Assembly (NCBI GenBank): GCA_041987205.1
Contig: JBHIWX010000020.1
Coordinates: 1 to 52,207, forward strand
DNA length: 52,207 bases
Direction: 5' to 3'
Source of the DNA: BOKV01 sp041987205
GTDB taxonomy: Bacteria > Pseudomonadota > Alphaproteobacteria > Rhizobiales > Rhizobiaceae
Under the pieces are notes generated by a model, which was given only the letters and a program-made list of their open reading frames with translations, was not told the origin of the DNA and searched no databases. The position numbers and the translations under genes are program-made. Below, in pieces: positions 15,394 through 24,320 of this stretch. Position 1 is the stretch's first letter. Each line of letters begins with the position of its first letter.

Positions 15394-18270
15394 ATGGATG
15401 ACATCATGCTCGACAAGACCTACGACGCCGCGGCCATCGAACCGCGCATTGCCGCGAAATGGAAGCAGGACGACGCCTTTGCCGCCGGCAAGGGTGCCGA
15501 ACCCGGCGCGGAGACCTTCACCATCGTCATCCCGCCACCGAACGTCACCGGCTCGCTGCATATGGGCCACGCGCTCAACAATACGCTGCAGGACGTTCTC
15601 GTCCGCTTCGAGCGCATGCGCGGCAAGGACGTGCTGTGGCAACCCGGTCTCGACCATGCCGGCATCGCCACCCAGATGGTTGTCGAGCGCCAGCTCGCGG
15701 AGCGCCAGGAGCCCAATCGCCACGCCATGGGCCGCGAGAAATTCGTCGACCGCGTCTGGCAGTGGAAGGACGAATCCGGCGGCATCATCGTCAACCAGCT
15801 CGAAAGGCTGGGCGCGTCCTGCGACTGGGGCAGGGAGCGCTTCACCATGGACGAGGGCCTGTCGCAGGCCGTCCTGGAGGTCTTCGTCGCGCTCTACCGC
15901 GAAGGTCTGATCTACAAGGACAAGCGCCTCGTCAACTGGGACCCGAAACTGCTCACCGCCATCTCCGATCTCGAGGTCGAGCAGATCGAGACGAAGGGCA
16001 ATCTGTGGCACTTCCGCTATCCGCTGGCCGACGGCGCCACCTACGATCATCCATGGTTCGAGGAGCCGGACGGCACGAAGCGCGACTGGAAACCGTCCGA
16101 CGGCACGCCCTCCGGCCATGACAAGCGCGACTATATCGTTGTCGCCACGACCCGGCCCGAGACCATGCTGGGCGACACCGGCGTCGCAGTTCATCCCGAC
16201 GATCCGCGCTACAAGGATCTTGTTGGCAAGCACGCCATCCTGCCGATCGTCGGTCGGCGCATTCCGATCGTTGCCGACCATTATCCCGATCCCGAGGCCG
16301 GCACTGGCGCGGTGAAGATGACGCCGGCGCACGATTTCAACGATTTCGAGGTCGGCAAACGGTGCGACCTGCCGGCCATCAATATCTTGACGACGGAAGC
16401 GACCATCGACATCGTCGACAATGAGGATTTTCTCACGGGTGTCGACAAGACGCCGGAGCGCGAGAAGGCCTGGCGCGAACTGCACGGCCTCGACCGCTTC
16501 GCCGCGCGCGATCGCGTCGTCGCCATGATGGAAGAGGGCGGTTTCCTCGATCATATCGAGCCGCACACCCACATGGTTCCCCATGGCGACCGTGGCGGCG
16601 TGCCGATCGAACCCTTCCTGACCGACCAGTGGTATGTCGACGCCAGGACGCTGGCCAAGCCGGCGATCGCTGCCGTCCGCGAAGGGCGCACGCAATTCGT
16701 CCCGAAGAATTGGGAAAAGACCTATTTCGACTGGATGGAGAACATCCAGCCCTGGTGCGTCTCGCGGCAATTGTGGTGGGGCCACCAAATCCCGGCCTGG
16801 TACGGACCGGACGGCACGGTCTTCGTTGCCAAGACCGAGGAAGAAGCGCTGGAAGACGCCATCCAGCACTACATCGCCATCGAAGGCCCGTGGAAGGCCT
16901 GGGTCGAGGACAAGCTGGAGAACTTCAAGCCCGGCGAAATCCTCGAACGTGACCCGGACGTGCTCGACACCTGGTTCTCGTCGGCGCTATGGCCGTTCTC
17001 GACGCTGGGCTGGCCCGAGCAGACGCCGGAACTGGCGCGCTACTACCCGACATCCGTTCTCGTCACCGGTTTCGACATCATCTTCTTCTGGGTCGCCCGC
17101 ATGATGATGATGGGCCTTCATTTCATGAAGGACGGCCACGGCAAGCCGGTCGAACCCTTCGATACCGTCTATGTCCACGCGCTGGTCCGCGACAAGCACG
17201 GCGCCAAGATGTCGAAGTCGAAGGGCAATGTCGTTGACCCGCTAGAACTGATCGACGAATACGGCGCCGACGCGCTGCGCTTTACCCTGTCGATCCTGGC
17301 CGCGCAGGGCAGGGACATCAAGCTCGACCCGGCACGTGTCGCCGGCTACCGCAATTTCGGCACCAAGCTGTGGAACGCGTCGCGCTTCGCCATGATGAAC
17401 GGCGTGGCGCCGAACCCGGATTTCGATCCCTCCGACGCGCATCTGACGATCAACCGCTGGGTGCTGACGCAGCTCTCGCGCACCGTTGCCGAGGTCACCG
17501 AAGCGCTGGAGAAATACCGCTTCAACGAAGCCGCCGGTGCGCTCTATCGCTTCGTCTGGCATGATTTCTGCGACTGGTATCTGGAACTCCTCAAGCCCGT
17601 CTTCTCCGGCGGCGACGAGAAGGCCAAGACCGAGGCGCAGGCCTGTGCCGCCCATGTGCTGGGCGAGATCTGCAAGCTGCTTCACCCGTTCATGCCCTTC
17701 CTGACGGAGGAATTGTGGGAGCGCACCGGCAACGGCGCGCGCGACGGCCTGATCTGCCACGCAAATTGGCCGGAACCCGATCTCGACGATGGCAAGGCCG
17801 CCGCCGAGATCAACTGGCTGGTAACGCTCGTCTCCGAGATCCGCTCGGTGCGTGCCGAGATGAACGTCAAGCCGTCCGACATCGTGCCGCTGGTCATGGT
17901 CGGCGCCGACGAGACGACGCGCATGCGCCTCGGCCTGCACACGCCGGCGATCCGCACGCTCGCCCGCGTCGATCCGGTCGAAATGGCGGCAACGGCGCCA
18001 GAAATGTCGGCCCAGATCGTCATCGGCGAGGCCACGGCCTGCCTGCCGCTCGAGGGCATCATCGATATCGACGCCGAACGCGCCCGCCTCGCCAAGGAGG
18101 TCAAGCGCCTGGAAGGCGAGATCAAGCGGCTGGAAGGCAGGCTCGGCAATGAGCGGTTCGTCGCCAACGCGCCCGAGGAAGTGGTCGCCGAAGAGCGTGA
18201 GAAGCTCGCCGGCTACCAGGACCAGCTCGAGCGCACGAAGCTTGCTGCCGGGCGCATCTCCGCCGGGTAG
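15394..18270 (+). CDS. valS: valyl-tRNA synthetase
   Basis: A 958-residue class Ia aminoacyl-tRNA synthetase, the usual bacterial length. The HIGH-type motif HMGH is at residues 56-59 after PPPNVTGSL, and KMSKS is at 605-609. An editing (CP1) domain lies between them, and a C-terminal coiled coil (about 890-950, with Lys/Glu heptads) is typical of ValRS. It charges tRNA-Val. ATG 15394 has GAGG 11 bases upstream; ATG 15406 is possible. Downstream, a small exported protein begins after 57 bp and may be read through. Confidence 0.97.
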   Translation: MDDIMLDKTYDAAAIEPRIAAKWKQDDAFAAGKGAEPGAETFTIVIPPPNVTGSLHMGHALNNTLQDVLVRFERMRGKDVLWQPGLDHAGIATQMVVERQLAERQEPNRHAMGREKFVDRVWQWKDESGGIIVNQLERLGASCDWGRERFTMDEGLSQAVLEVFVALYREGLIYKDKRLVNWDPKLLTAISDLEVEQIETKGNLWHFRYPLADGATYDHPWFEEPDGTKRDWKPSDGTPSGHDKRDYIVVATTRPETMLGDTGVAVHPDDPRYKDLVGKHAILPIVGRRIPIVADHYPDPEAGTGAVKMTPAHDFNDFEVGKRCDLPAINILTTEATIDIVDNEDFLTGVDKTPEREKAWRELHGLDRFAARDRVVAMMEEGGFLDHIEPHTHMVPHGDRGGVPIEPFLTDQWYVDARTLAKPAIAAVREGRTQFVPKNWEKTYFDWMENIQPWCVSRQLWWGHQIPAWYGPDGTVFVAKTEEEALEDAIQHYIAIEGPWKAWVEDKLENFKPGEILERDPDVLDTWFSSALWPFSTLGWPEQTPELARYYPTSVLVTGFDIIFFWVARMMMMGLHFMKDGHGKPVEPFDTVYVHALVRDKHGAKMSKSKGNVVDPLELIDEYGADALRFTLSILAAQGRDIKLDPARVAGYRNFGTKLWNASRFAMMNGVAPNPDFDPSDAHLTINRWVLTQLSRTVAEVTEALEKYRFNEAAGALYRFVWHDFCDWYLELLKPVFSGGDEKAKTEAQACAAHVLGEICKLLHPFMPFLTEELWERTGNGARDGLICHANWPEPDLDDGKAAAEINWLVTLVSEIRSVRAEMNVKPSDIVPLVMVGADETTRMRLGLHTPAIRTLARVDPVEMAATAPEMSAQIVIGEATACLPLEGIIDIDAERARLAKEVKRLEGEIKRLEGRLGNERFVANAPEEVVAEEREKLAGYQDQLERTKLAAGRISAG

Positions 18271-18327
18271 GACTGCCCGGCGGACTTTTCGATTTCAGGG
18301 GCTTTTGACGCGATTGGAGACAAGATC

Positions 18328-18708
18328 GTGAGACCTTTTGTTCGTGCCGTTACCCTTTCCTGCCTGCTGGCCTTCCCTGCGGTGCTTCCCGCGCATGGCG
18401 AAGATATGAGCGTGGCGCTCGATGGCGTCTGCCAGAAGATGCGCGGCTGCGCGCTGGCGCAGATGGAAGGCGCCGAAGGCATGTCGAAGCAGATGAAGGC
18501 GATGATCGAGACACAGCTCGACGCCATGTGCGATGGCATCAAGGCGCAGTACAACGGCTTCGCCGCTAGCGTGCATCCGCTCTACAAGCCGGCCACGGCC
18601 TGCCTCGTCTCCATGGAGGCGCTGACCTGCGAGCAGCTCAGCGAAGGCGACGAGAACCCGACGCCCGAATGCGCCGATCTGAGGGAAAAGGCCGAAGCCT
18701 ACGAATAG
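18328..18708 (+). CDS. small exported six-cysteine protein of unknown function
   Basis: A 126-residue protein from GTG 18328, with GGAGA seven bases upstream. A signal peptide of about 24 residues ends near AHG-E. The mature part has six Cys (35, 41, 68, 92, 101, 115), an even number consistent with three disulphides in the periplasm. It is mostly helical in pattern, with repeated Met and Ala. I do not recognise a family. It follows valS closely, but a functional link is not apparent. Confidence 0.72.
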   Translation: MRPFVRAVTLSCLLAFPAVLPAHGEDMSVALDGVCQKMRGCALAQMEGAEGMSKQMKAMIETQLDAMCDGIKAQYNGFAASVHPLYKPATACLVSMEALTCEQLSEGDENPTPECADLREKAEAYE

Positions 18709-18728
18709 GGTAGTCCAAGCGCCGGAAT

Positions 18729-18754
18729 GCGCGCCTCCGGAACCGGCGGCGCGC
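18729..18754. terminator. compound hairpin between convergent genes
   Basis: A 7-bp stem (GCGCGCC/GGCGCGC) encloses CCGG-AA-CCGG and is followed by GTTTCG. It sits between the convergent exported protein and ppk2 genes; the T-run is short, so efficiency is uncertain. Confidence 0.45.
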
Positions 18755-18777
18755 GTTTCGATGCGATGGTTGCGCGA

Positions 18778-19761
18778 TCAGTCCTGCTGGCGCCGCAGAT
18801 CGGGATGCAGGCTCTTGCCCAGAATGTGCTCGTCCGTGCCGATCACATGGCCGGCGTGGCCGACCAGCAGCGGATCGGGCGCATGGGCCACCCGCAAATC
18901 GCGGTCCGGGTAGGGGAGCGATCCCAGGAAGTGCAGCATGCAATTGAGCCGGGCCCGCTTCTTGTCGTCCGACTTGATCACCGTCCAGGGCGCATCGGCC
19001 GTGTCGGTGTAGAAGAACATCGCTTCCTTGGCTTCCGTGTAGTCGTCCCACTTGTCGAGCGAGGCCCGGTCGATCGGTGACAGCTTCCACTGCTTCAGCG
19101 GATCGGTCTGGCGTGCCTTGAAGCGGCGGCGCTGCTCGGCCTGGCTGACCGAGAACCAGTATTTGAACAGCCTGATGCCCGAGCGCGTCAGCATGCGCTC
19201 CAGTTCGGGCGTCTCGCGCATGAATTCCAGATAGTCGTTGGGCTTGCAGAAACCCATCACCCGCTCGACGCCGGCCCGGTTGTACCATGAGCGGTCGAAC
19301 ATCACGATCTCTCCGGCCGCCGGCAGATGTTCGAGATAGCGCTGGAAATACCATTGCGTCTGTTCGCGCTCGGTCGGCTTGGACAGCGCGATCACCCGTG
19401 CGGTGCGTGGGTTCATGTGCTCCATGAAGCGCTTGATCGTGCCGCCCTTGCCGGCAGCGTCGCGGCCCTCGAACAGGATCACGATCCGTTGCCCGGTTTC
19501 CTCGACCCAGCGCTGCACCTTCAGGAGTTCGACCTGCAATTTCGCCTTGTGCGTCTCATAGGCCGGCCGACGAATGCGCGTCTTGTAGGGATAGATCGAT
19601 TGCTCGAACGTGGTGACACGCGTTACCGGCGTGCCTGCCCGTACGACAGGCTCAGTGGCGCCATTCCCCGCGTCAGGGGCATCTACTGCAATGCCCTGCA
19701 ACGCCTCACCGTTATCGTGCCCGCCCTGATCGTGTCCGTTTTTCCGGATTTCCTGTGCCAA
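18778..19761 (-). CDS. ppk2: polyphosphate kinase 2
   Basis: A 327-residue PPK2 family enzyme, which transfers phosphate between polyphosphate and nucleoside diphosphates. Walker A is in FEGRDAAGKGGTIKR, Walker B-like FDRSWYNRAGVERVMGF follows about 55 residues later, and the lid region is Arg-rich; all fit a single-domain PPK2. TTG 19761 is chosen because GAGGGG lies eight bases upstream; GTG 19794 has no such site. A perfect FNR/FixK-type box at 19831-19844 with a -10-like CACAAT places a transcript start near 19797, which also favours the TTG. The gene is thus probably induced at low oxygen. Confidence 0.9.
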   Translation of the reverse strand: MAQEIRKNGHDQGGHDNGEALQGIAVDAPDAGNGATEPVVRAGTPVTRVTTFEQSIYPYKTRIRRPAYETHKAKLQVELLKVQRWVEETGQRIVILFEGRDAAGKGGTIKRFMEHMNPRTARVIALSKPTEREQTQWYFQRYLEHLPAAGEIVMFDRSWYNRAGVERVMGFCKPNDYLEFMRETPELERMLTRSGIRLFKYWFSVSQAEQRRRFKARQTDPLKQWKLSPIDRASLDKWDDYTEAKEAMFFYTDTADAPWTVIKSDDKKRARLNCMLHFLGSLPYPDRDLRVAHAPDPLLVGHAGHVIGTDEHILGKSLHPDLRRQQD

Positions 19762-19803
19762 GATACCATCCCCTCTTTGCCCGTCACGCCCCACACGCGA
19801 GGA

Positions 19804-19844
19804 TTGTGTGACAGAGGGAACAGAGCACCTTGATCCCGATCAAT
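19804..19844 (-). promoter_or_regulatory. FNR/FixK-type class II promoter of ppk2
   Basis: TTGATCCCGATCAA at 19831-19844 matches the FNR/FixK consensus TTGAT-N4-ATCAA exactly. On the minus strand CACAAT at 19809-19804 matches the -10 hexamer in four of six places. With the box centred about 41 bases upstream, transcription would start near 19797, about 35 bases before the TTG start of ppk2. The arrangement is that of a class II activator promoter. Binding is predicted, not shown. Confidence 0.6.
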
Positions 19845-19905
19845 TCGGGAGACGCGCAACCCGCGCGTGTCGGTGGAAAGGCGGCAATCGGCCGTATCTC
19901 AGGCG

Positions 19906-20526
19906 CTAAAGCTTCCTGATCACGATGACCCAGCCGGTCAGCCCGGTGCCGCGGATATGGTCGCCATGCTCTTCAGAAACGCGCTCGATGGCGCCGGCCT
20001 CGGCCAGCGCATCGAGTTTGGTGCTCAACGTGCCTTCACTGTGGAAATGGTTGTTCAGGCCGATGACGATCGGCGCGCCGGGAGCCGCGATCCGCAGCAA
20101 TTCGTCGAGTGCGTCGGGCATGATGTGGCTGAAGGAGAACACGCCCACGGCGGTGATCGCGCCGTATTCGCCATCCTTTGCATCGAGTGGTGGCGCGTTC
20201 AGGTCGGCACGAAAGAGTTTGGAATAGACGCCTGTCTTGAAAGCTTTTTCCAGCATGCCGGTTGAGAAGTCGCAACCGTCGACATGGGCATAGCCGGCCT
20301 CTTCCAGCGCAATGCCCGAAAGCCCGGTGCCGCAGCCGACATCGAGGACGCGCGCATCCCGGTCGTCCAGATGTTGCGCCAGCGCCTGCGCGCAGCGCCT
20401 CGGCTGCTGGTATTCGTTTTCGGCGAGTTCCTCGTCATAGACCGCCGCCCAGCGATCGTAGAAATCTCGCGTTTCCTGCGCGTTGCGATCCTCGTAGGCA
20501 CTGTCCAGGAACCGTTGCTTGGTCAT
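19906..20526 (-). CDS. class I SAM-dependent methyltransferase
   Basis: A 206-residue protein with the Rossmann-type SAM-binding motif I VLDVGCGTG (about residues 63-71), an acidic post-I end (VDGCDFS) and later motifs typical of small UbiE/type-11 methyltransferases. The substrate cannot be told. GAGGAG is 7-8 bases before ATG 20526. It lies upstream of ppk2 on the same strand with a 144-bp gap that has its own FNR-type promoter, so the two are probably separate units. Divergent from ilvD. Confidence 0.83.
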   Translation of the reverse strand: MTKQRFLDSAYEDRNAQETRDFYDRWAAVYDEELAENEYQQPRRCAQALAQHLDDRDARVLDVGCGTGLSGIALEEAGYAHVDGCDFSTGMLEKAFKTGVYSKLFRADLNAPPLDAKDGEYGAITAVGVFSFSHIMPDALDELLRIAAPGAPIVIGLNNHFHSEGTLSTKLDALAEAGAIERVSEEHGDHIRGTGLTGWVIVIRKL

Positions 20527-20869
20527 GGCCTGTCTCCTCGTGTCACCAATCTTCCACCAAATCGTGACGGAAATGCAACACTTCCCCTTGGAGTTGTTGG
20601 GTATAAGGCCCTGCTGTCCGCGGTGGCAAGGGCTGCCCATTTTCAGCCACAAAACCGGACCACCTGAACCTTCGCCCGTTCTAAGGCTACCTGTATCTGG
20701 TGCCGGGCGCGGCAGTTCGGGTTCGGACACGAGCAACCAAGACCCATGGGCCCAATTGGCCATGGTGAGGGAAGGGCCGGGGGCTTCCGGCAAGGTTCCG
20801 CCATCAGGCGGGACGGCTTTCCTGGAAGGTTGCAACGGCCAATAGGGACTGCGCCCGGGGGAATTGAGT
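20527..20869. other. 343-base divergent intergenic region before ilvD
   Basis: It should carry promoters for the methyltransferase (left) and ilvD (right). An imperfect hairpin with CCATGG at both ends, CCATGGGCC to GGCCATGG, is at 20744-20765, about 100 bases before ilvD. No confident sigma-70 pair, leader peptide or terminator was found, so an ilvD attenuator is not supported. No gene seen. Confidence 0.4.
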
Positions 20870-22606
20870 ATGGACGCCAAGGTCGACAAACCGGTCTTCG
20901 ACAAGTCGAAGCTTCCCAGCCGTCATACGACGGTCGGGCCGGCGCGCGCGCCGCATCGTTCCTACCTTTACGCGATGGGCCTCTCGCAGGAGGAGATCGC
21001 GCAGCCGCTGGTCGGTGTGGCGTCATGCTGGAACGAGGCGGCACCCTGCAACATTTCGCTGATGCGCCAGGCCCAGGTGGTCAAGAAGGGCGTCGCGGCC
21101 GGACATGGCACGCCGCGCGAATTCTGCACCATCACCGTCACCGACGGCATCGCCATGGGCCATCAGGGCATGAAGGCCTCGCTGGTCTCGCGCGACGTCA
21201 TCGCCGATTCCGTCGAACTGACCATGCGTGGCCATTGCTATGACGCGATCGTCGGCCTGGCCGGCTGCGACAAGTCGCTGCCCGGCATGATGATGGCGAT
21301 GATCCGCCTCAACGTTCCTTCGATCTTCATCTATGGCGGCTCGATCCTGCCCGGCACCTGGCGCGGCAGACAGATCACCGTGCAGGACATGTTCGAGGCT
21401 GTCGGCCAGCACTCCGTCGGCGCGATGAGCGACGAGGAACTGACCGAGATCGAACAGGCCGCCTGTCCGTCCGCCGGCTCCTGCGGCGCCCAATTCACAG
21501 CCAACACCATGGCGACCGTCGCCGAGGCCATCGGCCTCGCGCTGCCCTATTCCTGCGGCGCACCGGCGCCCTACGAGATTCGCGACCGCTTCTGCTACGC
21601 CGCCGGCGAAAAGGTGATGGACCTGATCGCCGAACAGATCCGCCCGCGCGACATCGTTACCCGCAAATCGCTGGAAAACGCCGCTGCCGTCGTCGCTGCC
21701 TCGGGCGGCTCGACCAATGGCGCGCTGCACCTGCCGGCGATGGCGCACGAGGCGGGAATCGAGTTCGACCTGTTCGACGTTGCCGAAATCTTCAGGAAAA
21801 CGCCGTATATCGCCGACCTGAAACCTGGCGGCAAATATGTCGCCAAGGACATGTTCGAAGCCGGCGGCATCCCCCTCCTGATGAAGACCCTGCTCGACCA
21901 CGGCTACCTCCATGGCGACTGCATGACGGTCACCGGCCGTACTTTGGCCGAAAACATGGAGAAGATTGCGTGGAACGACGCGCAGGACGTGGTCTATCCG
22001 GCCGACAGGCCGATCACGGTGACCGGTGGCGTCGTCGGGCTGAAGGGCAACCTCGCGCCCGAAGGAGCGATCGTAAAGGTCGCCGGCATGAAGAACCAGA
22101 AATTCACCGGCCCCGCACGCTGCTTCGATTCCGAGGAAGAATGCTTCGCGGCCGTGACCGGCCGAACCTACAAGGAAGGTGAGGTTCTGGTCATCCGCTA
22201 CGAGGGACCGAAGGGTGGCCCCGGCATGCGAGAGATGCTGGCAACGACTGCCGCGCTCTACGGCCAGGGCATGGGCGACAAGGTCGCGCTGATCACCGAC
22301 GGGCGCTTTTCGGGCGCCACGCGCGGGTTCTGCATCGGCCATGTCGGACCGGAGGCCGCCGTTGGCGGGCCGATCGGGCTGTTGAAGGATGGCGACATCA
22401 TCGCCATCGACGCGGTTGAGGGAACGCTGGAAGTCCAGCTTTCCGACGAAGAACTGGTAGCGCGCCGCAAGGACTGGAAGCCGCGAGAGACGGACTACCA
22501 GTCGGGCGCGATCTGGAAATATGCCCAGACGGTGGGCAGCGCCCGTTACGGCGCCGTCACCCATCCGGGCGGGAAGGAAGAAACGCACTGTTATGCGGAT
22601 ATCTAG
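20870..22606 (+). CDS. ilvD: dihydroxy-acid dehydratase
   Basis: A 578-residue IlvD/Edd family enzyme that dehydrates 2,3-dihydroxy-isovalerate and -methylvalerate in valine, leucine and isoleucine synthesis. The three cluster Cys are visible: Cys60 in APCN, Cys133 in AGCDKSLPG and Cys205 in PSAGSCG. A related function on sugar acids (other IlvD/Edd members) is possible but less likely given its closeness to biosynthetic IlvD in length and motifs. ATG 20870 follows GGGGGA by eight bases. Its 3' end overlaps the exoR-like gene by 14 bp, so the two share a transcript. Confidence 0.92.
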   Translation: MDAKVDKPVFDKSKLPSRHTTVGPARAPHRSYLYAMGLSQEEIAQPLVGVASCWNEAAPCNISLMRQAQVVKKGVAAGHGTPREFCTITVTDGIAMGHQGMKASLVSRDVIADSVELTMRGHCYDAIVGLAGCDKSLPGMMMAMIRLNVPSIFIYGGSILPGTWRGRQITVQDMFEAVGQHSVGAMSDEELTEIEQAACPSAGSCGAQFTANTMATVAEAIGLALPYSCGAPAPYEIRDRFCYAAGEKVMDLIAEQIRPRDIVTRKSLENAAAVVAASGGSTNGALHLPAMAHEAGIEFDLFDVAEIFRKTPYIADLKPGGKYVAKDMFEAGGIPLLMKTLLDHGYLHGDCMTVTGRTLAENMEKIAWNDAQDVVYPADRPITVTGGVVGLKGNLAPEGAIVKVAGMKNQKFTGPARCFDSEEECFAAVTGRTYKEGEVLVIRYEGPKGGPGMREMLATTAALYGQGMGDKVALITDGRFSGATRGFCIGHVGPEAAVGGPIGLLKDGDIIAIDAVEGTLEVQLSDEELVARRKDWKPRETDYQSGAIWKYAQTVGSARYGAVTHPGGKEETHCYADI

Positions 22607-23417
22607 GCAGTTAGCGGCAGTTCTTGTTTGTACCGGCCTTCTGGCGCCGCTTTCGGTGGCGCCGGTCATGGTCGCGCCGGCGCACGCCTTCGATCCGGCC
22701 AAGGTTTTCGAAGGTGAAAAGCTCAGCCTGAGAAAGGTGTTCTCCTTCTTCAAGTCCGCCCGCAGGGAAGGCAATGAGGAAGAGGCTGTCGGTGCGTTGC
22801 GTTATGCCGCCGAGCAGGGCAGCCATGCCGCGCAGTGGAAGCTCGGCCGCATGTATCAGACCGGCGACGGCGTGGAGAAGAATCCCAAGGCCGCCTTCGA
22901 ATTCTACAAGCAGGTCGCCGACAGCTATGCCGATGCGCGCCCGGGAACGCCGGACTGGCAGTTCACCGCCAACGCCATGGTGGCGCTCGGCCGCTATTAC
23001 CGCGACGGCGTGCCGGAAGCAGGCATTCGCGCCAATCCGGCCGAAGCGCAGGTGATGTTCACCACGGCGGCGACCTATTTCGACCATCCCGACGGCCAGT
23101 TCGAACTCGCCCGCATGTATCTGGAAGGCGACAACCAGCGCATGGAAGTGCTGCAGGCCGCCCGCATGCTCAAATCGGCGACGGATGCCGGCCATGTCGG
23201 CGCCGAGGCGCTGCTCGGGCATCTGATCTATGAAGGCGAGTTCCTGCGCCGCGATCCGGTGCGTGGTCTCAGGATGATGATGAACGCCCAGCGCCGAGCC
23301 ACGGGCCCCGACCGCAAATGGATCGACGGCCTTCAGGAAGAGGCCTTTGCGCTTGCCAGCGAGGACGAACGCCGCGCCGCCATCGCCTCCACACAGGTCC
23401 AGCAGGCCGGGCAATAG
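22593..23417 (+). CDS. exoR: exported Sel1-repeat protein, ExoR-like
   Basis: A 274-residue periplasmic protein: signal peptide ending at AHA (about residue 32), then Sel1-like tetratricopeptide repeats (ALRYAAEQG, AQWKLGRMY, ALGRYYRDG, GQFELARMY). The order and text resemble rhizobial ExoR, the periplasmic inhibitor of the ExoS-ChvI two-component system that controls exopolysaccharide, motility and acid response. Neighbouring xth fits my memory of the rhizobial exoR locus. It begins inside the 3' end of ilvD (14-bp overlap), with AAGGAAG 12 bases upstream. The symbol is given by similarity; a generic Sel1 protein is the alternative. Confidence 0.75.
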   Translation: MRISRQLAAVLVCTGLLAPLSVAPVMVAPAHAFDPAKVFEGEKLSLRKVFSFFKSARREGNEEEAVGALRYAAEQGSHAAQWKLGRMYQTGDGVEKNPKAAFEFYKQVADSYADARPGTPDWQFTANAMVALGRYYRDGVPEAGIRANPAEAQVMFTTAATYFDHPDGQFELARMYLEGDNQRMEVLQAARMLKSATDAGHVGAEALLGHLIYEGEFLRRDPVRGLRMMMNAQRRATGPDRKWIDGLQEEAFALASEDERRAAIASTQVQQAGQ

Positions 23418-23456
23418 TCCCGGCCGTTTCACCTGTCGCGCGCCTGCCTGTCATGT

Positions 23457-23516
23457 GCCGGTTAATTTGATGCCCGTCTATTTGGTGCGGGCCTATTTGG
23501 TGCCGGCCTATTTGGT
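23457..23516. repeat. four-unit 15-bp tandem repeat
   Basis: Four adjacent units of 15 bases: 23457-23471, 23472-23486, 23487-23501 and 23502-23516. The last three share CTATTTGGT at their ends, and the first is diverged (TTAATTTGAT). On the minus strand each of the last three carries ACCAAATAG, and the first of these contains the stop of the GNAT gene. The repeat thus multiplies the stop codon at the 3' end of that gene. Confidence 0.85.
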
Positions 23517-24320
23517 GACAGAACCGCGCCCCAGAGTCTCGGGGTCGATGCAGGTCGCGTAACACCATTCGGTGTCCTCCACCCCCAGCTTGTCGCACAG
23601 CCGGTGCGAGGAAAGATTGCCCTCGCGAACCCCGGTGATGAAACCGCGCGCGCCTTTTTCCTCCCACATGTGCTTGATCGCCATCGCGCCGAGCACAAGG
23701 GCGAGGCCCTGGCCGCGCCGGTCTTCCCGCGTTGCCAGCATGCCCCAGAAGACGTCGCCGCCATGGGCCGAATCCGGATGCATGGTCAGGATGGATGCGC
23801 CGTTTGCGACCGGCTCGCCATTGGAATCGAGCGCCACGTAATCGATGCCCGGTCGGCGCAGGCCGCGCATGGTGGCGCCGGAAACGGGCAGCACGCCACA
23901 ATCGAAGCTGAGCTGTGCGATCTGCCGGATCAGGCCCGTCGGCGTGTCGCGGTCCAGCCTCGCAATGGTGATGTCCGGGGGAAGCTTCACCGTCTCCAGC
24001 AGTTTGAGGCTCGCCCGGTAGGTGTTCTCGCCGCCCCGGTAATGCTCGTGGCGGTCGGTCCCGAAGCCTGCCGCGCGGAACCCCTCGTAAAGCGCGTCCG
24101 TGTCGCGCTTGGGGTAGTAGTAGGAAACACCCGCGCCCTGCAGCCGCGCAAGCGTCATCAGCAATTCGGCGGTTTCCTCGCCGGGATCGCTGACGGCCAC
24201 CACGCGCCCGTAATAGGCGAAGCGCGGATCGTTTTTCAAAAGGGTGTAGAGATTGGCACTTCGTTTCGCGAGCTGGACTTGCCGGTCGTCGCCGAAGAAT
24301 TCATCGTCAAAATCGTTCAA
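23508..24320 (-). CDS. GNAT family N-acetyltransferase
   Basis: A 270-residue protein whose C-terminal half has the GNAT acetyl-CoA site: LATREDRRGQGLALVLGAMAIKH (motif A, with RRGQGL) and a following LCDKLGVE motif. The N-terminal half may be a second, degenerate GNAT or substrate domain. The start TTG 24320 overlaps the stop of the Cys-rich gene (TTGA), so translation is coupled; the frame continues upstream through that gene but is not coding there. Its TAG lies in a 15-bp tandem repeat. It ends 90 bases from the convergent exoR-like gene. The acetyl acceptor is unknown. Confidence 0.8.
   Translation of the reverse strand: MNDFDDEFFGDDRQVQLAKRSANLYTLLKNDPRFAYYGRVVAVSDPGEETAELLMTLARLQGAGVSYYYPKRDTDALYEGFRAAGFGTDRHEHYRGGENTYRASLKLLETVKLPPDITIARLDRDTPTGLIRQIAQLSFDCGVLPVSGATMRGLRRPGIDYVALDSNGEPVANGASILTMHPDSAHGGDVFWGMLATREDRRGQGLALVLGAMAIKHMWEEKGARGFITGVREGNLSSHRLCDKLGVEDTEWCYATCIDPETLGRGSVTK

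Noticed and set aside
14410..16869. A very long minus-strand open frame (about 819 codons) opposite popZ and valS
   Set aside because: It is the mirror of the high-GC codon bias of the two real genes; its residues show no domain and are rich in Arg/Gly/Asp as expected for an antisense frame.
20744..20765. Attenuator for ilvD
   Set aside because: The hairpin is imperfect, has no T-run, and no leader peptide rich in Ile, Leu or Val codons is present.
21023..22774. A 583-codon minus-strand frame opposite ilvD
   Set aside because: ilvD has all family motifs on the plus strand, and this frame has none.
23457..23516. CRISPR-like array
   Set aside because: The units are directly adjacent with no spacers and are only 15 bases long.
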